Source of the DNA: JBGTGT01 sp051439375
GTDB taxonomy: Bacteria > Cyanobacteriota > Cyanobacteriia > Cyanobacteriales > Microcystaceae
Assembly (NCBI GenBank): GCA_051439375.1
Contig: JBFRWB010000102.1
Span: forward strand, 1 to 28,494
DNA: 28,494 nt
Direction: 5' to 3'
Made by a program: the position numbers and the translations under genes. Positions 1-8,185 of this stretch are shown piece after piece; positions within the stretch are counted from its first letter, which is position 1, and each line of letters begins with the position of its first letter. A model generated the notes under the pieces. The model did not search any database. It was not told the DNA's origin and worked only from the letters and a program-made list of their open reading frames with translations.

Positions 1-231
1 TTAAATAGTTCTTTCTCGCTACTTTTCGGTACGTTCTTGGTTTCTTTATCAGCTTTCCTTTTACTTGTCGATAAAGACAGTCTAATATTTCTTCTGTTCC
101 TTTTCTCGCCTGATTTACTATTTCTAAAGGTTGGCCATGATTACCCAACGGTTTTCGGCTGATAATTTTCCCTCGAAGGGGAGTTCATACGTTTGGGGGT
201 CACTGGGGGGGACATCAGAACTACGATACAT
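1..231 (-). pseudogene. IS5-type transposase remnant with internal deletion, cut by window edge
   Basis: Two pieces of one transposase type lie in different frames. From an ATG at 231-229, a 35-codon N-terminus runs to a TAG at 126-124; it begins MYRSSD and contains ELPFEGKLSAENRWVIMANL, typical of the N-terminus of a large IS5-like transposase group common in cyanobacteria. The next frame, open from 184 to the window edge, carries an internal segment of the same family (LEIVNQARKGTEEILDCLY, then KKPRTYRKVARKNYL). Known full-length relatives have roughly 130 more residues between these segments, so the gene has an internal deletion with its junction near 124-133 plus a frame change. The left end of the element is probably near 355, where the minus strand reads AGGGCTTGCTGAAAAA. 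Family assignment is from remembered motifs; the frame break is seen directly. Confidence 0.8.
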
Positions 232-441
232 AGGTTCTCATCTAATCCGTGCAAGGCTTTTAGGATATTTTACCTCTCTTTTCTGCACTTTTTCGGCACT
301 GTGATCGGTCACACCCTTTTCGCTATCTACATTTCAGCCTTTTTCAGCAAGCCCTAAGATATATTGCTACGCACAATTAAAAATTAAAAAGCAATCCCTG
401 ACGCTCGTTTCAGAGATCCTAACTGTCAAACACCCTAACGC

Positions 442-462
442 GTAGGGCGATAGGTGTAGGGT
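442..462. repeat. Three degenerate heptamers in a gene-free stretch
   Basis: GTAGGGC, GATAGGT and GTAGGGT follow each other without gaps. The surrounding 232-491 holds the likely IS end (to about 355) and AT-rich sequence; I see no gene there. Confidence 0.4.
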
Positions 463-491
463 ATTTTACTTTTCTTTAAATTAACCATAAC

Positions 492-525
492 AAAAAAAAG
501 TGAAGGACTCTCTTGACTCCTTCAC
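492..525 (-). terminator. Rho-independent terminator of the ATP synthase operon
   Basis: On the minus strand a perfect 8-bp stem (GTGAAGGA, 518-525, against TCCTTCAC, 500-507) with a 10-base loop is followed at once by eight T (499-492). It lies 34 bases past the atpG stop codon and closes the operon. Confidence 0.9.
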
Positions 526-559
526 CTTAATCATTCTATTGAGTATTAACAACAAAAAC

Positions 560-1504
560 CTATAAAGCATTCGCCCCAGATACCACTTCCAAAATCTCTT
601 GGGTAATGGCAGCCTGACGGGCTTTATTATAAGAGGTGGTCAATGTTTTAATTAGTCCCCCTGCGTTATCACTGGCGTTACTCATCGCCGTCATCCGTGC
701 TGCTAACTCACTAGCTGCAGACTCTTGCAATGCTCGTAACAACTGATTATTAACGTATAAGGGTAACAAAGAATCCAAAATTTGCACGGGATCTTGTTCA
801 AAAATCATGTCTTGGGGCAAGCTTTCCGAAGAAGACGCTACTTTTTCCCGTTGGACCCCTAATTGTCCTTCCTTACTAATTAAGCGGAAGATTTCATCGT
901 CTTGTACTTCTAACCCTTGAGGTGTTAAAGGTAACAAGGTTTGTACCACAGGACGAGAACTAATGAGAGAGACAAAACGGGTATAGACTAACTCTACTCT
1001 GTCAACAGTTTCAGACAAGAACAAAGACAACAATTCATCCGAAATTTGACCCGCTTCCGAGGCAACGGGAATTTGTTCAAGTCCCGTAAAAGACGCAGCA
1101 ATGGGGGCGTTACGACGTTCAAAGTATTGATTCACTTTACGGCCAACCACCACCAATTGATAGTCAATTCCTTGGGCTTTTAATTCCTTCATCCGCTGTT
1201 CGGCATAGCGAATCGCATTGGTGTTGTAACCGCCGCATAAGCCTCTATCCCCCGTTACCACCAACAGGGCAACGGTTTTGACTTCCCGTTGTTCTAAAAG
1301 GGGTAAGTTGACATCTTCAAATTTTAGGCGGTTTTGCAGACTGTAGAGGACTTGTGCTAACGCATCGGCAAAAGGACGGGTAGAAATCACCTGTTCTTGG
1401 GCGCGACGCACTTTAGCCGCCGCCACTAACCGCATGGCTTCGGTAATTTTTTTGGTATTTTTGACCGACTTAATTCGGTCACGAATCGCTTTAAGATTAG
1501 GCAT
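560..1504 (-). CDS. atpG: ATP synthase F1 gamma subunit
   Basis: Central rotating shaft of F1, which couples c-ring rotation to ATP synthesis at the thylakoid membrane. The N-terminus MPNLKAIRDRIKSVKNTKKI and the C-terminus (TTSYNKARQAAITQEILEVV) are the two long helices of the shaft and are highly typical. I use the ATG at 1504: an earlier in-frame ATG at 1525 would add seven residues (MERSDLI) not found in the family. Length is then 314 residues, normal for cyanobacteria. Between them, around residues 200-235 (from about LISKEGQL to FEQDP), is the cyanobacterial/chloroplast insertion; it has no cysteine pair, so the thioredoxin switch of chloroplast gamma is absent, as expected for cyanobacteria. 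It is the last gene of the operon, 83 bases from atpA across an AT-rich inverted repeat, and is followed by a strong terminator. Confidence 0.97.
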   Translation of the reverse strand: MPNLKAIRDRIKSVKNTKKITEAMRLVAAAKVRRAQEQVISTRPFADALAQVLYSLQNRLKFEDVNLPLLEQREVKTVALLVVTGDRGLCGGYNTNAIRYAEQRMKELKAQGIDYQLVVVGRKVNQYFERRNAPIAASFTGLEQIPVASEAGQISDELLSLFLSETVDRVELVYTRFVSLISSRPVVQTLLPLTPQGLEVQDDEIFRLISKEGQLGVQREKVASSSESLPQDMIFEQDPVQILDSLLPLYVNNQLLRALQESAASELAARMTAMSNASDNAGGLIKTLTTSYNKARQAAITQEILEVVSGANAL

Positions 1505-1537
1505 AATTAGGTCGCTTCGCTCCAATTAAGAATTGAG

Positions 1538-1598
1538 AATTCAAAATTAAAAACGGGTAGATTAATTGTTTTTAATTTTGAATTTTTAATTTTGAATT
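1538..1598. repeat. AT-rich inverted repeat between atpA and atpG
   Basis: Perfect 17-bp inverted repeat (1538-1554 with 1568-1584) around a 13-base loop, followed by a second overlapping copy of the right arm (1583-1598, TTTTTAATTTTGAATT). It would fold in the mRNA between atpA and atpG; neither orientation ends in a clear isolated T tract after a GC-rich stem, so an RNA-processing or stability role, or simple repeat spread, is more likely than termination. Confidence 0.7.
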
Positions 1599-1608
1599 AC
1601 CCGAAGGG

Positions 1609-3114
1609 TTAAAACGCCTGTTTATACTCAGCGATCGCTTCTTTGAGCAGGGTTTCAGCATCATCGGTTAGTTTCTTCTCGCTACCAATGATTTCGATGA
1701 ATTTGGGCTTGTTGGTCTTGATATATTCCCGTAAGCCCGCCACAAAGGCCACAACTTTTTCCACATCCACTTCGTCTAAGTAGCCGTTTAAGCCCGCATA
1801 AACCGATGCAACCTGCTCCCAAACCGCTAAGGGGAAGTTTTGCGCTTGTTTGAGCAATTGACGTAACCGTTGTCCCCGCGCTAACTGGGCTTGGGTGGCT
1901 GCGTCTAAGTCAGAAGCAAACTGAGAAAAGGCTTCTAGTTCAGCAAATTGGGCTAATTCTAGTTTTAATTTCCCTGCTACTTGCTTCATTGCCTTGGTTT
2001 GTGCCGCAGAACCCACACGGCTTACCGAAATCCCCGCATTAATCGCAGGACGGAAACCAGCGTTAAATAAGTCAGAAGATAAGAAAATCTGACCATCTGT
2101 AATAGAGATAACGTTGGTGGGAATATAAGCCGAAACGTCACCCGCTTGGGTTTCAATGATGGGTAAAGCAGTCATACTGCCACCACCGAGTTCATCGCTT
2201 AATTTGGCAGCCCGTTCTAACAAACGAGAGTGACAGTAGAATACGTCTCCGGGGTACGCTTCCCGTCCGGGGGGACGACGGAGTAACAAGGACATTTGAC
2301 GATAGGCTTGTGCTTGTTTGGAAAGATCATCATAGATCACAAGGGTTGCTTTTCCTTTATACATGAAGTATTCTGCGATGGAAGCCCCAGTATAAGGTGC
2401 AAGATATTGTAAGGTAGCCGGATCATTTGCGTTTGCATCCACGATCACGGTGTAGTCCATTGCACCTTTTTCGTTTAAGGTGTCAATCACCTGCGCTACG
2501 GTAGAAGCTTTTTGACCCACTGCCACATAAACACAGATTACATCTTCTGATTTCTGGTTAATAATGGTGTCAATGGCGATCGCAGTTTTTCCTGTTTTAC
2601 GGTCACCAATGATTAACTCCCGTTGTCCTCGTCCGACGGGAATCATGGCATCAATTGCGGTAATTCCCGTTTGCATCGGTTCACAGACGGATTTACGGGC
2701 GATAATACCGGGGGCAGGAGATTCGATTAAACGGGTTTCTGTAGTGTTAATGTCCCCTTTTCCGTCGATGGGTTGACCCAAAGCGTTGACAACCCGACCG
2801 ACTAAGGCTTCTCCTACGGGAACTTGAGCGATTTTACCCGTTGAAGTGACGCTACTGCCTTCTTGGATGCCGAAACCGTCACCCATCAATACCGCACCCA
2901 CGTTATCTTCTTCTAAGTTCTGGGCAATCCCAATCGTACCATCTTCAAATTCGAGCAGTTCACCCGCCATGGCGGTATCTAAACCATAGATACGGGCAAT
3001 TCCGTCTCCCACCTGTAGAACTGTTCCCACATTAGAAACTTCTACTTTTTGGTCGTATCCCTCGATTTGGGAGCGAATAATGCTGCTGATTTCGTCGGGT
3101 CTGATGTTAATCAT
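1609..3114 (-). CDS. atpA: ATP synthase F1 alpha subunit
   Basis: Non-catalytic nucleotide-binding subunit of the alpha3-beta3 hexamer. The beginning (MINIRPDEISSIIRSQIEGY) is standard, the Walker A loop GDRKTGKT is at residues 170-177, and the VSRVGSAAQ segment supplies the arginine that reaches into the neighbouring beta catalytic site. At 501 residues it is full length. It is followed by atpG and preceded by atpH with a 120-base gap. The beta and epsilon genes are not in this window, in line with the usual cyanobacterial split into two atp loci. Confidence 0.98.
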   Translation of the reverse strand: MINIRPDEISSIIRSQIEGYDQKVEVSNVGTVLQVGDGIARIYGLDTAMAGELLEFEDGTIGIAQNLEEDNVGAVLMGDGFGIQEGSSVTSTGKIAQVPVGEALVGRVVNALGQPIDGKGDINTTETRLIESPAPGIIARKSVCEPMQTGITAIDAMIPVGRGQRELIIGDRKTGKTAIAIDTIINQKSEDVICVYVAVGQKASTVAQVIDTLNEKGAMDYTVIVDANANDPATLQYLAPYTGASIAEYFMYKGKATLVIYDDLSKQAQAYRQMSLLLRRPPGREAYPGDVFYCHSRLLERAAKLSDELGGGSMTALPIIETQAGDVSAYIPTNVISITDGQIFLSSDLFNAGFRPAINAGISVSRVGSAAQTKAMKQVAGKLKLELAQFAELEAFSQFASDLDAATQAQLARGQRLRQLLKQAQNFPLAVWEQVASVYAGLNGYLDEVDVEKVVAFVAGLREYIKTNKPKFIEIIGSEKKLTDDAETLLKEAIAEYKQAF

Positions 3115-3234
3115 AGTTCTCTGTTTAAAGGTTCGTGTTTTGACAAGGTTGACAAAGATAGGTTTAGAGTTAAGGCAAGATCAAGGCATCTTTTTCCAAA
3201 GACACTGGTGACTGAAAAACTGATGGCTGAACCC

Positions 3235-3786
3235 TTATTTGCCTAAATTTAAGCTGAGACGGCGTAATTGCCCCCTCAGACTGGTATCATAGACTTCTGA
3301 ACCGACTCGGATGATTACACCGCCAATAATGTCAGGATCGATGGAAATCTTTAATTCCACTGACTCAGCGCTGGTTAATTGTTTAACCTTATCCTCAATG
3401 GCATAGCGTTGATCATCATTCAACTCTCTCGCCGCCGTGACATCTGCTAGGACGGTGTTGGTCAATTTACGCCATAACGCCAAATATTGCTGACAGATGG
3501 GGTCTAGAAACATTAACCGCTTCTTATCCACCAACAGCATTAAAAATCTATCTAAATAGCCATCAACATCCCTACCAATGACTTCCCCTAACACCCGTTT
3601 TTTCTCTGGTTCACCAATGGTTGGGTTAGCAATGAGGGACTGTAACTCAGGAGATTCTCCTAAAACTCGGACAATTTCCCGACAATCCTCAGCAAAGCGA
3701 TCCACCATCTGATTGTCCTGAGCCAGAGACATCAATGCTTGGGCATAAGGCTCGGCTACTTCGCTACTAAATAAACTTCCTTTCAT
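3235..3786 (-). CDS. atpH: ATP synthase F1 delta subunit (OSCP-type)
   Basis: Links the top of the F1 hexamer to the peripheral b/b' stalk. The 183 residues have the usual plan: a helical N-terminal domain (SSEVAEPYAQALMSLAQDNQ) and a C-terminal domain with DPDIIGGVIIRVGSEVYDTS and LRGQLRRLSLNL near the end, a conserved signature. It starts 3 bases after the atpF stop codon, so the two are probably translationally coupled. The 120 bases downstream, before atpA, hold no gene; they contain a 14-base stretch TGACTGAAAAACTG that recurs next to the heptamer array at about 16643. Confidence 0.95.
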   Translation of the reverse strand: MKGSLFSSEVAEPYAQALMSLAQDNQMVDRFAEDCREIVRVLGESPELQSLIANPTIGEPEKKRVLGEVIGRDVDGYLDRFLMLLVDKKRLMFLDPICQQYLALWRKLTNTVLADVTAARELNDDQRYAIEDKVKQLTSAESVELKISIDPDIIGGVIIRVGSEVYDTSLRGQLRRLSLNLGK

Positions 3787-3789
3787 AGC

Positions 3790-4323
3790 CTAACCCCCTA
3801 ACTGTGCAATACTGCGATCAATAATGCGTCGCTGTTTGTCTTCGTCAAGGCGATCGCTTAATTCCCCAGTGACTCGTTCGATAGCCATGGCCGCCAAACG
3901 CTGTTTGAGTTCTTCTACCAACCGATCTTGTTGACTGCTCACATCCTGCTCCGCCGTGGCTTTCATCCGTTCAATATCTGCATCTGCTTGAGCTAAAATT
4001 TGCTGACGGACGGTTTCGGCTCTAGTATCAGCTTCCTGACGAATTTCTGCTGCTTTAGCCTGAGCTTGGGCTAATTTCTTCTGTTCTTCACCAAGGGCAG
4101 CAGCCGCTTCTTTCTGACGAGTTTCGGCTTCTTCGATGGCTTCAGCGATCTTAGTGCGACGTTCACCGAGGATATTGCCTAAGACTTTACTGCCAAAATA
4201 AACCAATACTCCGATCAGAAGCACCAAATTTACCAGATTGGTTTGTAAAATATCAAGATTGAAGCCAATACCTTCTTCAGCTTCTTCCGCCATTGCCAGA
4301 ATAGACGATAGTTCCCAAATCAT
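3790..4323 (-). CDS. atpF: ATP synthase Fo subunit b
   Basis: One of two different peripheral-stalk subunits in cyanobacteria. The 177 residues show a short N-terminal stretch, one membrane helix at about residues 28-48 (NLVNLVLLIGVLVYFGSKVL), and then a long charged, alanine- and glutamine-rich coiled coil to the C-terminus. The N-terminal 20 residues include an acidic segment (MAEEAEEGIG) before the membrane helix, as in cyanobacterial and chloroplast b, where it can be processed. Located between atpF2 (33-base gap) and atpH (3-base gap). Confidence 0.95.
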   Translation of the reverse strand: MIWELSSILAMAEEAEEGIGFNLDILQTNLVNLVLLIGVLVYFGSKVLGNILGERRTKIAEAIEEAETRQKEAAAALGEEQKKLAQAQAKAAEIRQEADTRAETVRQQILAQADADIERMKATAEQDVSSQQDRLVEELKQRLAAMAIERVTGELSDRLDEDKQRRIIDRSIAQLGG

Positions 4324-4356
4324 TTCTTATAATTTTACCTAATTTAAGGGGTTGTC

Positions 4357-4785
4357 TTAGACCAGTTCCGGCCCAAGGAGTTTTTCTAGAATTTGACCAC
4401 TGAGAGCTTCGACCTGTTGCTCTAGTGCGCTGAGGGCTTCTTGTTTTTGCTGCTCAATTTCTTGGGCGGCTTGTTCTTTTTTCTGTATGGCTTCTTGCTG
4501 CGCCACAGAGATTTTTTGAGCGGCTTGGGCTTCGGCTTCAGCTTGAGCCTCAGCAATCACTTTCTGAGAAGCTTTACGGGCATCTGCCAACTGAGTTTGC
4601 AGTTCCTGCTCAAGCGTCTTCACTTTTGTCAGTTTTTCTTGAGCTTCTGTCTCATTTTGGCGAATATAGTCAGCCCGTTCGTCTAAAACTTTACTCAGGG
4701 GTTTGTAGAAAATGGCGTTAAGAATGACAGCCAAAACCACAAATTGTAATGCCATTAACGGCATAGTTGCATCAAAATCAAACAT
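4357..4785 (-). CDS. atpF2: ATP synthase Fo subunit b'
   Basis: Second, diverged copy of the peripheral-stalk subunit, found in photosynthetic organisms, which pairs with b to form a heterodimer. It has 142 residues: an N-terminal membrane helix at about 8-27 (MPLMALQFVVLAVILNAIFY), then KPLSKVLDERADYI and a long coiled coil rich in Q, E, A and K. Gene symbols vary (atpG in some cyanobacterial databases); atpF2 avoids confusion with gamma. It is separated from atpE by 225 bases that hold a hairpin and purine-rich repeats. Confidence 0.94.
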   Translation of the reverse strand: MFDFDATMPLMALQFVVLAVILNAIFYKPLSKVLDERADYIRQNETEAQEKLTKVKTLEQELQTQLADARKASQKVIAEAQAEAEAQAAQKISVAQQEAIQKKEQAAQEIEQQKQEALSALEQQVEALSGQILEKLLGPELV

Positions 4786-5010
4786 TTTTCCTTTCGTTTC
4801 GACCCATCCAGATTAGGTGTTTTAATGACTTAAAGGTATGAGGGAAGATGGGGAAGTGTGGGGAGAGGGGGAAGTGTGGGAAGAGGGGAAAAAACGATTA
4901 ATTTTTCCGAACCCCTAAACTTCTTAATTCCTGAACTCCTGTAACTTCTGAACTCCTACGACCCCATAGAGATAGAGACGGGTTAGCCTCATCTCTATCT
5001 TTGAATTGTC
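4786..5010 (-). other. Gap between atpE and atpF2 with a 9-bp hairpin
   Basis: The longest break inside the operon. Just after the atpE stop codon the transcript can form a perfect 9-bp stem (AGATAGAGA/TCTCTATCT, 4970-4978 with 4992-5000, 13-base loop) with no T tract. Further on are two imperfect repeats: CTGAACTCCT at 4931 and 4948, and GAAGTGTG at 4853 and 4871 within a G/A-rich run. The hairpin sits where processing or 3'-end protection would favour extra c-subunit mRNA; that role is inference. Confidence 0.6.
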
Positions 5011-5256
5011 CTAGGAAAAAGGATTAGCAAAAAGTAATACAAGCGCAATAACCAATCCGTAGATGGTTAAAGATTCCATAAACGCTAAACTTAAGAGTAA
5101 AGTACCTCGGATTTTTCCTTCAGCTTCGGGTTGACGAGCAATCCCAGAAACCGCTTCACCAGAAGCATTACCTTGACCAAAACCGGGGCCAATAGCAGCT
5201 AAACCAACGGCTAGGGCAGCAGCAATAACGGAAGCAGCAGCGATGGTGGGATTCAT
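5011..5256 (-). CDS. atpE: ATP synthase Fo subunit c (proteolipid)
   Basis: Forms the membrane ring that carries protons. Starting at the ATG at 5256 gives 81 residues, the standard length (MNPTIAAASVIAAALAVGLA), with two membrane hairpin helices, the GPGFGQGNASGEA glycine motif and polar loop ARQPE, and the proton-carrying glutamate at position 61 (FMESLTIYGL). A longer reading from 5328 would add 24 residues absent from the family; a GAGG lies 12 bases before the chosen start. It follows atpB with a 178-base gap in which I see no gene. Confidence 0.97.
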   Translation of the reverse strand: MNPTIAAASVIAAALAVGLAAIGPGFGQGNASGEAVSGIARQPEAEGKIRGTLLLSLAFMESLTIYGLVIALVLLFANPFS

Positions 5257-5434
5257 AATGATTTTTACCTCGTAATCTTCAAAAACAAGTGTCAAGTTAA
5301 TAATGAGGAGCGCAACGTCCCCAAGCAATCAAAATTGACTGCCGATTTGGTTTATCTGTGGAAAAGGAATAGGGTTTTCCTCAGATGTCTTTGCTATTGT
5401 CCTATGTTTTGGGACTTTTTTAGCAAAAGATTCT

Positions 5435-6187
5435 TTAGGCGTGTTCTTCTTCTTCATGTTCTGATTCAATGGCCTCGTGGATGTATGCACCAGCTAAGGT
5501 TGCAAAAACAAGGGCTTGAATCGCACTGGTAAAGAGTCCTAACGCCATAATGGGTAAGGGAATGAAGAGGGGAACAAGAAAGACTAACACCGCAACCACC
5601 AATTCATCCGCTAGAATATTCCCGAAGAGACGGAAACTAAGGGAGAGGGGTTTGGTAAAGTCTTCTAGAATTTTGATGGGCAAAAGAACGGGAATGGGTT
5701 CTAAATACCCAGCAAAGTACCCTAAGCCCTTTTTACTAATTCCTGCATAAAAGTATGCTAAGGAGGTTAATAAGGCAAGGGCAACGGTGGTATTAATGTC
5801 GTTAGTCGGCGCAGCTAATTCGCCTTCAGGAAGTTCAATGACTCCCCAAGGAACAAGCGCACCTGCCCAGTTAGAGACAAAAATAAAGAGAAACAGTGTA
5901 CCGATAAACGGTAACCAAGGACGATATTCTTTTTCACCGAGTTGGTTACGGGCAAGTTCTCGCAAAAATTCCAGCACATATTCCATAAAGTTTTGAATAC
6001 CGCTAGGAATGCGCTGGATATTACGGGTTGCTGCAATTGAAGCAATGATTAACAGCCCAATAACCACCCATGAGGCTAGAAAAACCTGTCCGTGGACTCT
6101 CAACGGTCCAATGTACCAATACCAGTGTTCACCGACTTCTAAAGAAGCGAGGGGTAAATTTTCAACTAGATTTAAACCGTTTAACAT
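5435..6187 (-). CDS. atpB: ATP synthase Fo subunit a
   Basis: Membrane stator that provides the proton half-channels next to the c-ring. The start chosen is the ATG at 6187 (MLNGLNLVENLPLASLEVGE), which fits cyanobacterial relatives and gives 250 residues; an upstream in-frame ATG at 6271 would add 28 unconserved residues. The family core LSLSFRLFGNILADELVVAV contains the essential arginine, and the C-terminal TSAIQALVFATLAGAYIHEA helix is present, followed by an acidic histidine-containing tail (ESEHEEEEHA). This is the first recognisable gene of the operon here. The atp1 gene that commonly stands in front of it is absent from the 414 bases up to nifN. Confidence 0.96.
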   Translation of the reverse strand: MLNGLNLVENLPLASLEVGEHWYWYIGPLRVHGQVFLASWVVIGLLIIASIAATRNIQRIPSGIQNFMEYVLEFLRELARNQLGEKEYRPWLPFIGTLFLFIFVSNWAGALVPWGVIELPEGELAAPTNDINTTVALALLTSLAYFYAGISKKGLGYFAGYLEPIPVLLPIKILEDFTKPLSLSFRLFGNILADELVVAVLVFLVPLFIPLPIMALGLFTSAIQALVFATLAGAYIHEAIESEHEEEEHA

Positions 6188-6426
6188 TTTGGGTTGAGAA
6201 TGACCTGACTTATGGGATATCAGGACAGTTGAATGGTTAAGACGGTTGGCGCAGGATACAGTGAGCTGCAACAGATTGTTTACTCACTGGTCACCGTTGA
6301 GCATTCCGTGTCGTTGGATACGAAATTCAGCCAAACCAGAAGCATCATATCATGGATAGGGGTCGCTATTAGAGAGGGAGAAGTATGGGGCTTACAGGGG
6401 TAGGTTTTTTCCCTGCATGTAGTTTT

Positions 6427-6458
6427 TGAGTAGGGAGTAAGGAGTAAGGAGTAAGGAG
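6427..6458. repeat. Heptamer tandem repeat (GAGTAAG type)
   Basis: About four and a half copies of a 7-base unit, GAGTAGG then GAGTAAG three times, followed by GAG. It lies between nifN and atpB, 240 bases upstream of atpB. Confidence 0.85.
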
Positions 6459-6543
6459 AATTTTTATCCCACAATAAAAATCAATCAATCCAGTAAAAGC
6501 ACCCTCAAAAAAGTTAATTTGATTGGACTAAAATATCAAGAAT

Positions 6544-6573
6544 CCCACGACAAGGGTAAAGCGTAGTCGTGGG
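6544..6573 (-). terminator. Hairpin after nifN, possible terminator
   Basis: Perfect 8-bp stem CCCACGAC/GTCGTGGG with a 14-base loop, 28 bases past the nifN stop codon. On the minus strand it is followed by ATTCTTGATATTTTAG, which is T-rich but lacks a solid T run, so it may be leaky or serve as a 3'-end stabiliser. Confidence 0.45.
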
Positions 6574-6601
6574 CGTATCAAATGATTGGAGATTGCTGAT
6601 A

Positions 6602-7984
6602 TTACAATTCAAAATGAAATTCATGGTCGGCTTCTGCTTCTAAGAGAATATTACCCACATCAAAAAGAAACTGCATTGTGCCACGATAACCAACAAAACA
6701 ACGTAACCCGTTCCCTAAGCGGTCAAAAATAGGATAGCCCATCCGATATAGAGGAATTCCTAAACGGCTAGACACCTGTTTCCCATGGGAATTAGTAATA
6801 ATTAAATCTGACCCTACAGCTAAATCTTCTAAGTCTTCTAAGTCTCCAATGGTTACACTTTCCACGGGTAAATCGTTTAATAAGGGGGATTTTGTGGTTG
6901 TAACCGCCGCTTGGATTTCTGCCCCCATTTCTTTGAGCAACCAACAGGTTTGATAGAGTAAATCAGGTTCAAGGGCTAAGGATACTTTTTTCCGTCCAAA
7001 ATAAAAATGGGTATCTAAGACAGCATCTTGTAACTGACGGCGTTGATGCTGATATTTAGGGGGAATAAAGGTAGATTGGGGAAAATGGGGGTCTTGAAGC
7101 GAACTGATAATCTGGGAAAGTTGCCAAATAAATTGGTCGGTTGCTTCTAACCCTGCTAAACGAGGAAATACTTTATAGTTTGTGCCAAACCGTTCTTGCA
7201 AAATTTCGGCACTATGACGCATACTTTCCCCAATAGCAAGGGTAAAGGTAGATTGATTCAGTTGTTGCAAGTCTTGGAGAGAGGTTCCCCCTGATGTGGT
7301 GGCTTGAAAGTCATCCTCTAAGTGACCATCAACGGATTCGGATAAATCTGGCAAAACTAAAGGATTTAAGCCAAATTCTCGGACAATTTCCTTGATTTCT
7401 GCCACATCCCCCGGCGAAAGGGCAGCCCCAGTTAAAATGGTCACTTGAGGTTTAGTAAAGGATGAGGGGTGTACTGGGTCATCAGAAACTGCTTTATCAA
7501 TAAATTCGCCGTATTCAGTGGAAACAATGGATTCTACTGCCGCTTGATAGCCGTCTTGCATTGCCCCTTGATAATCGGGGGTAGAAACAAAGATAATCGG
7601 CAAATAATTTAATTCAGGATGATTTTTACGGAATGACTTGATAATGCCCTTCATATCATCCCCACGGGTTTCTGTTAACCCAGTAGTGAGAAGGCACATC
7701 ATCTCAGGATTGGCTTTTTCGACTAAGGTGAAGATGGCCTGTTCGATATTTTCTTCTCCTCCTAAGATAGTCGCTACTTCTGTCATGGCTGTCGTAGCTA
7801 AGGGAATAGATTCTCTGAAGTGACGGACTAAAAGGACTTTAGCGAAGGCTGTACAGCCCTGAGAGCCATGAAACAGAGGAACAACCCTTTTTAAGCCTAA
7901 AAAGGCTAATGCAGCCCCAAAGGGTTGACTTTGTTTGAGGGGGTTAACAGCAACGGATTTCTTGTTTTTTACTATCGTAGTCAT
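6602..7984 (-). CDS. nifN: Nitrogenase FeMo-cofactor scaffold protein NifN
   Basis: Beta-like half of the NifE2N2 scaffold on which the NifB product (L-cluster/FeMo-co precursor) is matured before transfer to NifDK. 460 residues. The N-terminal segment AFLGLKRVVPLFHGSQGCTAF is typical of NifN and carries Cys44, equivalent to the single NifN ligand of the [4Fe-4S] O-cluster in Azotobacter. Other family segments are LLTTGLTETRGDDMKG and ITNSHGKQVSSRLGIP. The gene follows nifE after 273 bases of repeat-rich sequence with no clear ribosome-binding site before the ATG. The usual next gene, nifX, is not present: the next gene downstream is atpB. Full length, with no visible defects. Confidence 0.95.
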   Translation of the reverse strand: MTTIVKNKKSVAVNPLKQSQPFGAALAFLGLKRVVPLFHGSQGCTAFAKVLLVRHFRESIPLATTAMTEVATILGGEENIEQAIFTLVEKANPEMMCLLTTGLTETRGDDMKGIIKSFRKNHPELNYLPIIFVSTPDYQGAMQDGYQAAVESIVSTEYGEFIDKAVSDDPVHPSSFTKPQVTILTGAALSPGDVAEIKEIVREFGLNPLVLPDLSESVDGHLEDDFQATTSGGTSLQDLQQLNQSTFTLAIGESMRHSAEILQERFGTNYKVFPRLAGLEATDQFIWQLSQIISSLQDPHFPQSTFIPPKYQHQRRQLQDAVLDTHFYFGRKKVSLALEPDLLYQTCWLLKEMGAEIQAAVTTTKSPLLNDLPVESVTIGDLEDLEDLAVGSDLIITNSHGKQVSSRLGIPLYRMGYPIFDRLGNGLRCFVGYRGTMQFLFDVGNILLEAEADHEFHFEL

Positions 7985-7991
7985 GATTATT

Positions 7992-8076
7992 ATGAGGTGT
8001 CAGGTGTTAGATATGAGGTGTTAGATATGAGGTGTTAGGTATGAGGTGTTAGGTATGAGGTGTTAGGTATGAGGTT
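7992..8076. repeat. 14-base tandem repeat between nifE and nifN
   Basis: ATGAGGTGTTAG(G/A)T repeats at 8013, 8027, 8041, 8055 and 8069 (period exactly 14, i.e. two heptamers), with a partial earlier copy at 7992. It begins 7 bases upstream of the nifN start codon, so it forms much of the nifN leader. Confidence 0.9.
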
Positions 8077-8085
8077 TAAACATTA

Positions 8086-8182
8086 GGACTTACGCATTTT
8101 AGCCAAATTATTCCCATTGGTAGGGGTTGAATATTATTCAACCCCTACAGGTAGCGTTTCTGACTAGAGTTTGCGTAAGTTC
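8086..8182. mobile_element. MITE-like element between nifE and nifN
   Basis: About 97 bases bounded by terminal inverted repeats ACTTACGCA (8088-8096) and TGCGTAAGT (8172-8180). In the middle is a perfect 13-bp palindrome arm pair, GTAGGGGTTGAAT (8120-8132) with its complement at 8136-8148, around a 3-base loop. It has no coding capacity. The GGACTTACGCA end is, from memory, common among cyanobacterial MITEs and IS630-type elements. Its position makes it part of any nifE-nifN read-through transcript. Confidence 0.8.
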
Positions 8183-8185
8183 TGA

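Larger units (their letters stand above)
6188..6601. other. Gene-free gap between nifN and atpB, presumed atp promoter region
   Basis: No credible gene is seen. A 64-codon minus-strand frame (6280-6474) translates to low-complexity sequence partly encoded by a tandem repeat and has no family look. The region must hold the atp promoter unless transcription enters from nifN; I could not pick a convincing -35/-10 pair. Confidence 0.6.

Noticed and set aside
6280..6474. Possible atp1 or small protein gene in front of atpB
   Set aside because: The translation has no membrane helices and includes the GAGTAAG heptamer array; there is no family resemblance.
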